Translations under genes and position numbers: made by a program
In this document: positions 7,990-13,476 of the stretch, piece after piece
Position numbering within the stretch: position 1 is the first letter of the stretch
Layout: each line of letters opens with the position of its first letter
Assembly (NCBI GenBank): GCA_018992685.1
Contig: JACVGT010000023.1
Location: forward strand, 1 to 19,712
Direction: 5' to 3'
Source of the DNA: Theionarchaea archaeon
Lineage (GTDB): Archaea > Methanobacteriota_B > Thermococci > Methanofastidiosales > SZ-28-30
Length of the DNA stretch: 19,712 nt
Notes under the pieces: generated by a model
Databases searched by the model: none
Seen by the model: the letters and a program-made list of their open reading frames with translations, nothing else
Told to the model about the DNA's origin: nothing

Positions 7990-8168
7990 TCACGGATAGG
8001 AGGGAATTGGGAACTGCACAGTGGAAAGAAAAGGAAAAAAAGGAGCTGAGGGTCCCTCATTTATCATGAAACACATCCAGGAATGATGATATCCAAAAGG
8101 AGAATACACGGGTTGGTCAGAAAATCTTGATAAGTGATCATATTTGTGACGTGAAGACTCAAAGAATA
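7990..8168. other. Intergenic stretch with a 13-base palindrome
   Basis: No gene. A perfect odd palindrome TGAGGGTCCCTCA lies at 8047-8059, after a purine-rich run. It might be a protein-binding site or part of the hyuB 3' end. As an RNA hairpin its loop would be too tight unless the stem frays. No clear U-run terminator. Confidence 0.3.
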
Positions 8169-8178
8169 CGTTTATATG
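8169..8178 (+). promoter_or_regulatory. TATA box of the arginase-like gene
   Basis: CGTTTATATG is a good archaeal TATA match. Transcription should begin near 8198-8200. This excludes the upstream in-frame TTG (8127) and makes the ATG at 8187 unlikely, leaving the ATG at 8211 with a very short leader. Confidence 0.5.
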
Positions 8179-8210
8179 TTGGTGGAATGAAATCACAGGC
8201 GAGTGTTTGC

Positions 8211-8975
8211 ATGAATAACCGCTATATTGTAACACCTTACTTCCTTGATGAGGATTTGCCACAGCTCGAGGAACTTCTCCAACCCGGGTGGCTTCTCAAC
8301 AAGCCCTGCCCTGGTGAAGGGGACACAATGACCCGAATGTCTGTGGTGGCTGAATCACTGGCTGGCTGCGTTGTGGATGCCCTGGCAAAAGGGGAAAGGC
8401 CGGTGAGCATTGCTGGCGATTGCTGCACTACACTGGGAGTTCTGGCCGGGCTGCAGAGAACAAATATTACTCCTGTTCTGATATGGTTCGATGCACATGG
8501 AGATTTCAACACATGGGAGACAACGCCCAGTGGATTTCTGGGAGGCATGCCCCTGGCAATGATAGCAGGCCGGGGGGATCAGAAGCTTGTTGAAGCTGTC
8601 GGATTTCGCAACTTACCGGAGGAAAAAGTAGTTCTCGTTGGTGCACGTGACCTGGATCCAGGCGAAAAGGCAGCAGTAGAAGGTTCTGCAATTCATTTTG
8701 TTTCGGATCCAAAATCCCTCCCGGACTATCCAGTGCCAGATGGCCCCCTGTACGTTCACTTTGACACAGATGTGGTTGATCCCAGAGATGCACCTGCCAT
8801 GAGTTACCGCGCTGAAGGAGGTCTCTCAGCTGGTGAATTGAGAGAGGTGTTCCGTTATCTCTCTGAGACAGGAAGGATAGTAGCAGTTTCTCTTTCCAGC
8901 TGGAATCCACGCATGGAGGGGGCTGACCAATCAAGACGGACGTGTATGGACTTACTGAAAACGCTCGTAGAGTGA
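8211..8975 (+). CDS. Arginase/ureohydrolase-fold protein with altered active site
   Basis: 254 residues, somewhat short for the arginase/agmatinase/formiminoglutamase fold (about 280-310). Core metal motifs are visible: AGDCC (residues 68-72), FDAHGDFNT (93-101, ligands D94, H96, D98) and FDTDVVDP (184-191, ligands D185, D187). In arginases the first motif is GGDHS, and its histidine binds manganese; here that place is Cys71. The Glu before the late NP motif, which reads the guanidino group, is absent (SSWNP at 229-233). So it is unlikely to be a true arginase or agmatinase. Hydrolysis of a formimino, ureido or similar C-N bond is possible. The start at 8211 was chosen from the TATA position; ATG 8187 would add 8 residues. 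It follows the hyu operon, so it might process the ring-opened product (inference). Confidence 0.8.
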   Translation: MNNRYIVTPYFLDEDLPQLEELLQPGWLLNKPCPGEGDTMTRMSVVAESLAGCVVDALAKGERPVSIAGDCCTTLGVLAGLQRTNITPVLIWFDAHGDFNTWETTPSGFLGGMPLAMIAGRGDQKLVEAVGFRNLPEEKVVLVGARDLDPGEKAAVEGSAIHFVSDPKSLPDYPVPDGPLYVHFDTDVVDPRDAPAMSYRAEGGLSAGELREVFRYLSETGRIVAVSLSSWNPRMEGADQSRRTCMDLLKTLVE

Positions 8976-9137
8976 AAAATGATTGGTTATATCATGGAGT
9001 TCCTTGATCGCGAGAGCACTTTTCTCGTCATGAGAGAGTAGAAACAGATGCTCTGATTAGATGATCAATTCGAATTCTGAACCAGAAACTTGACTGAGAC
9101 ATCCTAAAAGATAAGGGTAAAAGAAAAAAGAGAAAAA

Positions 9138-9824
9138 TCATCGTACCAATCCAGAGGCATCTCGCACCAATCCAGAGGCATCTCGCACCAATCCAGAGGC
9201 ATCTCGCACCAATCCAGAGGCATCTCGCACCAATCCAGAGGCATCAGAAGGATTCTTGGTATTATCAGCTCGATTTTCAAGAGTATCTGCTCTCGCTTCA
9301 AGATCCGCCTTGTTCATCAGGTTCTGGAGATCCTTTTTCTTCACTGGATCTGACATCAATTCAGAAACGTCTCTTACAAGCCCAGATGCATCTCGTACCA
9401 GACCCGAAGCGTCTCTCACCAGTCCAGAAGCATCTCGTACCATGTCAGAAGTTTTTCCAGCTTTGGCCAAGTTAACATACCTCCTCATTGACAGTGCAAA
9501 CCTGGAGTTCTCTATGAAAAGTAGCCGAGCTTTCTTCGCCATGTCTTTGTACTTTTGAGCTATAGCCTGGTTTGGCACCGACCCAGGGGCGCCCCGTACC
9601 AGTCCAGACGCATCTCGTACCAGTCCAGACGCATCTCGTACCAGTCCAGACGCATCTCGTACCAGTCCAGACGCATCTCGTACCAGATCAGAAACACTGG
9701 GAGGTATTTTTCCAGAATCTAGAACTGCAGCACATTCCCTCACTGCGTCATCAATCTCCAGAACTGTTTTGTCAGCCTCTTGATTTGCCTTGGATTCCGC
9801 AAGGACAACATCTTTTGGAAACAT
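9138..9824 (-). CDS. Heptapeptide-repeat (DASGLVR) protein, unrecognised family
   Basis: 228 residues, no signal peptide or membrane segment, so probably cytoplasmic. Twelve exact copies of DASGLVR lie in three blocks: four at about residues 50-77, three at 131-151, and five at 194-228, the last ending right at the stop codon. Half-repeats flank the first two blocks (SDLVR, GAPGSVP, SDMVR, DVSELM). The linkers are predicted helical: an N-terminal 45 residues, a middle segment with QKYKDMAKKARLLFIENSRF, and a charged segment with NKADLEARADTLENRAD that itself looks coiled-coil-like. On a helical wheel A, L and V of each heptad fall on one face and D, R, S, G on the other, so the blocks could form long amphipathic helices or coiled coils; a beta-solenoid is the alternative. 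The start has a strong AAAGGAGGG ribosome binding site. Monocistronic. I do not recognise a family and assign no function. Confidence 0.85.
   Translation of the reverse strand: MFPKDVVLAESKANQEADKTVLEIDDAVRECAAVLDSGKIPPSVSDLVRDASGLVRDASGLVRDASGLVRDASGLVRGAPGSVPNQAIAQKYKDMAKKARLLFIENSRFALSMRRYVNLAKAGKTSDMVRDASGLVRDASGLVRDASGLVRDVSELMSDPVKKKDLQNLMNKADLEARADTLENRADNTKNPSDASGLVRDASGLVRDASGLVRDASGLVRDASGLVR
9141..9245 (-). repeat. Block 3: five tandem 21-bp units encoding DASGLVR
   Basis: On the minus strand the unit is GATGCCTCTGG followed by ATTGGTGCGA. The five copies are identical except for one synonymous change in the last (GTA for GTG). The near-perfect identity points to a recent expansion or to gene conversion. 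The array runs straight into the TGA stop. Confidence 0.95.
9372..9434 (-). repeat. Block 2: three 21-bp units, same peptide, diverged codons
   Basis: The three units encode exactly DASGLVR but differ pairwise at 4 to 6 codons out of 7, all synonymous (for example GAT/GAC, GCT/GCA, TCT/TCG, GGA/GGT/GGG, CTG/CTT, AGA/CGA). This is an old array held at the protein level. Confidence 0.95.
9594..9677 (-). repeat. Block 1: four tandem 21-bp units encoding DASGLVR
   Basis: On the minus strand the unit is GATGCGTCTGG followed by ACTGGTACGA. The copies are identical except for a final CGG arginine codon in the last one. The codon choice (GCG, CTG, GTA) differs from block 3 (GCC, TTG, GTG), so the two blocks were homogenised separately. 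Confidence 0.95.
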
Positions 9825-9857
9825 AAATCGCCCTCCTTTACTGCAATTTGTATCATT

Positions 9858-9872
9858 GCGCCGTCGTGGCGC
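9858..9872 (-). promoter_or_regulatory. GC hairpin in the leader of the heptapeptide-repeat gene
   Basis: GCGCC-GTCGT-GGCGC would form a 5-bp all-GC stem with a 5-base loop in the presumed leader, 34 bases before the ATG, between the TATA candidate and the ribosome binding site. It might influence translation or be a protein site. Seen in sequence; role inferred. Confidence 0.3.
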
Positions 9873-9940
9873 TCACATTTTCTCTCGTTGCCATCTTAAG
9901 AACATTTCGGTGTACTTTTCTTACCCGTAACCATTTTTTG

Positions 9941-9950
9941 GTTTATACGA
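9941..9950 (-). promoter_or_regulatory. TATA-like box of the heptapeptide-repeat gene
   Basis: On the minus strand TCGTATAAAC is a reasonable TATA element. Transcription would start near 9918, giving a leader of about 90 bases that includes the GC hairpin and the GGAGGG ribosome binding site. Confidence 0.4.
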
Positions 9951-10004
9951 CAAAAGTAAAAATCTAAACCGGAGACTGCGGCCACTGACTTATGTAAGCT
10001 CCCG

Positions 10005-11906
10005 CTACTTTCTGGCGAGTAACTGTCTCTTGAGAAATACGACAGCCACAAGCGACGCGACGTACCCCAGTCCAAAGAGCACTCCCTGCAGCAACAAGAA
10101 ATACAATGCCATCAAGGTCAAGACAAAAAAGAATGTTCCCCAGATTATATCAATTACCACACCAGAGTTCACGATCAGCCTTTCCAGCAAAAAAAAAGCT
10201 GCAACAAGAATGATTACACCCGAAAGCAGCCCCAGAATCCACGGACCACACACACCAAGAAGAATCCACCGCAACTTGTACCCGATGAGCAGCAGCTCAT
10301 ACAGGAGATAGCCAAACCCTATGAAAGATCCGATCACAGGCACGAAATATAGATAATAAACAGTCCTGGGATTATTTTTCTTTAAAGAGCGTATTTTCGT
10401 TGCGCATGTGACAATACCCCACCCCACAACTCCTGCCATAATGCCAGTAACCAGGGCTGCAGTTTGGGATGCGAGATCCCTTACATTCTCAATTTCTCTC
10501 ATGATTTCAGGAACATCCTCGGGAGGTGCAGTCGTCAGATCTGACCTGAATCCCGAACCATAACACAGAAACAGGCTCCACCAGGATTCCTGTTCTACCT
10601 CGGTCAACAACAGCTTTGCAGAATATGCGTGGGGAGGGACTAGTTGAAACCCGTATGTCTTCAGAATGGCATACACGTCCTCTCCCTTGTCCAGGGCGTT
10701 CACAACATAGTCTAGTGAAGAGTCCCTTTCTCGTGCAAGTATCTGCAACATTTGCTGTACCGTCTCATGTCCGCAGGTGCGGTCAATCTCATAGATGACG
10801 TACATCCCCTTGTTATACTTGGCATAAATCAGAGCTTCCTGTTTATCTGTCAGTCCCAGCCCGTACCGCGTAGAAGTAACATCCGTCATTTCGCCATATT
10901 GCCTTTCATATGTCTGGAAGTACGATTCCTGGTTGGGGATGAAACCCTCAGGAAGGGGAGGAGCAAGCCTGATTACCACCTCATTCTGAAAGTAGCTGGC
11001 CATGCCCTCTTCCAGGTACCGCGGAAAGTCACCAATATAGGAATGGATGAGTTCGTGAGTCAGAAACTCCGAGGGGTAGGATGATGTATTGTTAATCAGG
11101 ACGTTGATTCTTCCCAGTCCAACATACTCTGCTGCAGCCCACGTATCTTCTTCCTTGCCCAGGCTTATCTCAAAATGGTGATATTCAGGAGGGGTAGCCG
11201 TTTCATCGAGGAATATGGGGAACGTTACTTTCACAAATTTTTCGATGTCCTCAGTAAATACTTCCGCTTTCCTGGGGTACGTGACCTCAAAGGAATAATC
11301 TTCATAGGAAAATATTCTGGATGCAGTATCTTCATAATCGATTCCCTCTTGAAGCTCATAGGGTAGAATCACGGAGGCGTCCTTGTCCAACTCAAAGGAG
11401 AAAATCGTTCTGTCCTCCATTCGCGTGATCTCTGGAGTGGGCGATGCCCTGGACGTTGCCGTGATTCCGGTCAGAGGAACAGAAATTCTGACTGAGGTCG
11501 TATCTGTCAGGTTAACAATGTTGTAAAGGTATTTTCCTGTAACGGGTTTGCCTGTTCCAGACGTAATGAACCAGTATTCCGCTGTAAAATGGTAAGGGGC
11601 GATGATTGGATGAGGGAAAACTACGTTAATCTTTCTATAAATGTTTTTTCCAACGATGATATTTTCACGTAGTTCATAATCGAGTTCCTTTTCATCATCG
11701 AAAACGCGAAGACCTCCATATGACAATGCTAAGGTTAGAATCTCGAATTCAGCCAGCCCACTGGTGGTCAAGGTATATTCCTGGGTGACATTGATTCGGT
11801 CTTCACCAATGGAGGGCTCAATGATGATGAGGGTATGTGAGGCATCTTGTGTTGCTCCCGGTGTGAGCAACAGCAGTACAAAGAACGGGATTATCCAGCG
11901 CTTCAT
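10005..11906 (-). CDS. Secreted/membrane zinc peptidase, Peptidase_MA-like, with C-terminal polytopic membrane domain
   Basis: 633 residues. Residues 1-19 are a signal peptide (WIIPFFVLLLLTPGATQ). About 20-230 is a beta-rich extracytoplasmic region with several N-x-S/T sequons. The catalytic site is THELIH (283-288) followed by FPRYLEEGMASYF: two histidines and catalytic Glu285, with Glu300 of EEG as the probable third zinc ligand. The short spacing between HExxH and EEG fits the Peptidase_MA-type gluzincins and not classical M1 aminopeptidases, which have 18 residues between. From about residue 470 there are four or five hydrophobic segments (ALVTGIMAGVVGWGIVTC, YFVPVIGSFIGFGYLLYELL, GLLSGVIILVAAFFLLERL, FFFVLTLMALYFLLLQGVLFG). 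The peptidase domain should face outside. Substrate unknown. The start lies about 26 bases downstream of a TATA box, so the mRNA is probably leaderless. Confidence 0.82.
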   Translation of the reverse strand: MKRWIIPFFVLLLLTPGATQDASHTLIIIEPSIGEDRINVTQEYTLTTSGLAEFEILTLALSYGGLRVFDDEKELDYELRENIIVGKNIYRKINVVFPHPIIAPYHFTAEYWFITSGTGKPVTGKYLYNIVNLTDTTSVRISVPLTGITATSRASPTPEITRMEDRTIFSFELDKDASVILPYELQEGIDYEDTASRIFSYEDYSFEVTYPRKAEVFTEDIEKFVKVTFPIFLDETATPPEYHHFEISLGKEEDTWAAAEYVGLGRINVLINNTSSYPSEFLTHELIHSYIGDFPRYLEEGMASYFQNEVVIRLAPPLPEGFIPNQESYFQTYERQYGEMTDVTSTRYGLGLTDKQEALIYAKYNKGMYVIYEIDRTCGHETVQQMLQILARERDSSLDYVVNALDKGEDVYAILKTYGFQLVPPHAYSAKLLLTEVEQESWWSLFLCYGSGFRSDLTTAPPEDVPEIMREIENVRDLASQTAALVTGIMAGVVGWGIVTCATKIRSLKKNNPRTVYYLYFVPVIGSFIGFGYLLYELLLIGYKLRWILLGVCGPWILGLLSGVIILVAAFFLLERLIVNSGVVIDIIWGTFFFVLTLMALYFLLLQGVLFGLGYVASLVAVVFLKRQLLARK

Positions 11907-11927
11907 GGAGAGGGTTGGGTCTTACTC

Positions 11928-11936
11928 ATAAAAAAG
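11928..11936 (-). promoter_or_regulatory. TATA box of the zinc peptidase gene
   Basis: On the minus strand TTTTTTATG is centred about 26 bases before the ATG at 11906, which suits leaderless transcription. It belongs to a divergent promoter region shared with the gene at 12005. Confidence 0.45.
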
Positions 11937-11974
11937 GTTTCCGTCAGATGGGCGAGGCAGGCATCAAGGGAAAG

Positions 11975-11984
11975 AAATTTATAG
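11975..11984 (+). promoter_or_regulatory. TATA box of the B-box-like membrane protein gene
   Basis: AAATTTATAG is centred 25 bases before the ATG at 12005. This placement argues for a leaderless mRNA starting at that ATG and against an upstream TTG start at 11915. Confidence 0.55.
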
Positions 11985-12004
11985 GACACTTCCTTACACA
12001 TACC

Positions 12005-12589
12005 ATGAACTGCTATTACCATCCTGACAGGACTTCTGTGGCTCAATGCTTTACCTGTGCGAAAAATCTGTGTTCAGATTGTGTGGTCATGAAGGAAGGC
12101 CGTACCTACTGCAAGGAGTGCTTAGGCACGGGTGAATCTTCCATAGAGATGCAGCAGATACTCATACCGGGCCTCATAGGTGGCGTTGTTGGAGGTATTC
12201 TTTCAGTCGCTCCGGTAATCTCAATTCTGAATTGCGTTCTTTGTCTGTGGATCGTGGTGGGCGGAGCGCTTGCAGTATACATTGCGAAACGTTGGAGCAA
12301 TATCAAAGGAAAGATATCTACAGGGAAAGCAGCTCTGACAGGAGCGATTTCCGGGTGTGTGGCCGCTATCATCATTGTAGTAATTCAGTTCTTCAGTGTT
12401 GGGGATTTTCGATCATTGCTTCAGGAAGCAGCATACACTCCCGAGGTTAGGGATGCTTTGAGAGAGGCAGGAATCACTCTTGAGGAAATTGCAGGGACAC
12501 TAATTGTCCTCACTGTGCTGATTATGGTAGTTGTGCTTGCTCTGTTCGGTGCACTGGGAGGAATCATCTCGAATGAGATTAAGAAGTAA
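12005..12589 (+). CDS. B-box-like zinc finger membrane protein
   Basis: 194 residues. The first 40 carry a cysteine/histidine pattern C3-H6-C14-C17-C22-C25-C36-C39 (CYYHPDR, CFTCAKNLCSDC, YCKEC), a treble-clef or B-box-like zinc-binding module often found at the N-terminus of archaeal membrane proteins. About four hydrophobic segments follow (LIPGLIGGVVGGILSVA, CVLCLWIVVGGALAVYIA, ALTGAISGCVAAIIIVVIQF, LIVLTVLIMVVVLALFGALG). The zinc module is likely cytoplasmic and may mediate protein contacts. Function unknown. An upstream TTG would add 30 residues, but the TATA box lies within that extension. The last 17 bases overlap the DUF2085 gene, so the two are co-expressed. Confidence 0.78.
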   Translation: MNCYYHPDRTSVAQCFTCAKNLCSDCVVMKEGRTYCKECLGTGESSIEMQQILIPGLIGGVVGGILSVAPVISILNCVLCLWIVVGGALAVYIAKRWSNIKGKISTGKAALTGAISGCVAAIIIVVIQFFSVGDFRSLLQEAAYTPEVRDALREAGITLEEIAGTLIVLTVLIMVVVLALFGALGGIISNEIKK

Positions 12590-13010
12590 GGTGCTGGCTG
12601 TCGTGGGTGCATGGTGTCTGGTCATCGCATTGACACCTCTAATGAGAGATAGGTTCCCTGCGGCCTCTGGATTCCTGTATTTATTTTTTTCTCCTATTTG
12701 CCATCAACTCCCTGAAAGATCCTTTTATATCGTGGGCCATCAACTCCCTGTGTGCGCAAGGTGCACAGGCATCTATCTGGGCGCTTTTGTGGGCAGCCTC
12801 ATTGCGTCCGAAACCCCCCCTTCGAGATGGGTTTTGATGGTGGCCATCTTTCCACTACTGCTGGACGGAGGCACTCAGCTCCTGTTCAGAGAAAGCACCA
12901 ACACTCTGCGATTGGCTACAGGACTGGCTGCAGGATGTGTGGCATCATTCTATGTGTACGCAGGACTCTGCCGATGGAACTACGCCAAGAATGAGAAATT
13001 GCAGAGATGA
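12573..13010 (+). CDS. DUF2085 membrane protein
   Basis: 145 residues. The conserved DUF2085 signature is plain: SPICHQLPERSF, then GHQLPVCARCTGIYLGAFVG, with paired cysteines and histidines that suggest metal or cofactor binding near a membrane face. About four hydrophobic segments are visible (VLAVVGAWCLVIALTP, GIYLGAFVGSLIA, WVLMVAIFPLLLDGG, LATGLAAGCVASFYVYAGL). The ATG at 12573 lies within the last codons of the upstream gene, with GGGAGG at 12556-12561. Function of the family is unknown. Confidence 0.85.
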   Translation: MRLRSKVLAVVGAWCLVIALTPLMRDRFPAASGFLYLFFSPICHQLPERSFYIVGHQLPVCARCTGIYLGAFVGSLIASETPPSRWVLMVAIFPLLLDGGTQLLFRESTNTLRLATGLAAGCVASFYVYAGLCRWNYAKNEKLQR

Positions 13011-13031
13011 TATGCTTCTGTGTCTTACAGG

Positions 13032-13056
13032 TGAATGAGTTCAAGGCATTCATTTT
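13032..13056. terminator. Possible terminator hairpin between convergent genes
   Basis: TGAATG and CATTCA form a 6-bp stem around a 9-base loop and are followed by TTTT. It lies between the DUF2085 stop (plus) and the UPF0179 stop (minus). A short stem and short T-run make this only suggestive. Confidence 0.3.
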
Positions 13057-13059
13057 GGA

Positions 13060-13476
13060 TCAGATTCTCTTCACTGCAACCTGATTCATCTTCTTTTTCT
13101 TACAGGGGGCTTCTCCCAGCACTTCTGCAATTTGGACTTTATCGCCCTTTTTCAGGCCCACAGGCATACAGGCCTCCCCGAGTTCGCACCCACCGCATTC
13201 GGGATTATACGTTATGCTCATTCCTTCAAAAGCCAGTCTTGATTCAATAAACAGAACGATCTCTGGCTCACTGACCTCCACCACGGTCACAGTGCCCCCC
13301 AAGTTGCACGCGTGCTGAATATTCTTGATCTCAGTGATGGTATATCTTCTCCCCTTTTCCAGGTTTTCAATGCAGGTGTTTTTCAGACGGCATTTCCTGC
13401 ACTCTTTGGGAGTCTCTCCCTGGTGAATGAATGTGTACCCTTTCCGCGCAATTGCGGAAGGAACAAGCGTAATCAT
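13060..13476 (-). CDS. UPF0179 family protein
   Basis: 138 residues, the normal length of this archaeal family. Cysteines lie in two groups: CRKCRLKNTC (about 23-32) with a later C at about 57 (ACNLGG), and CGGCELGEACMP (about 93-104), which could bind metal or an iron-sulfur cluster. The C-terminus is lysine-rich (CKKKKMNQVAVKRI), suggesting nucleic-acid binding. Its ATG directly follows the TGA of egsA with no gap, so it is co-transcribed and translationally coupled. The function of the family is not known to me. Confidence 0.88.
   Translation of the reverse strand: MITLVPSAIARKGYTFIHQGETPKECRKCRLKNTCIENLEKGRRYTITEIKNIQHACNLGGTVTVVEVSEPEIVLFIESRLAFEGMSITYNPECGGCELGEACMPVGLKKGDKVQIAEVLGEAPCKKKKMNQVAVKRI

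Noticed and set aside
8047-8059. TGAGGGTCCCTCA as a terminator of the hyu operon
   Set aside because: The palindrome leaves only one loop base and is not followed by a U-run; it is kept only as a possible binding site.
8127-8210. Longer N-termini for the arginase-like protein (TTG 8127, ATG 8187)
   Set aside because: A good TATA box at 8169-8178 lies within the extension and would put the transcript start after both.
9141-9677. Regularly spaced repeats that could suggest a CRISPR array
   Set aside because: Units are 21 bp, directly tandem with no unique spacers, keep the reading frame, and show synonymous divergence; no cas genes are nearby.
9104-9826. Open frames on both strands over the heptad blocks (for example plus-strand VPVQTHL repeats)
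   Set aside because: A 21-bp repeat without stops keeps other frames open automatically; only the minus-strand frame at 9138-9824 has a strong ribosome binding site and shows synonymous constraint.
11915-12004. TTG-started 30-residue extension of the B-box-like membrane protein
   Set aside because: The extension contains the promoter TATA box and the zinc motif begins right after the ATG at 12005.
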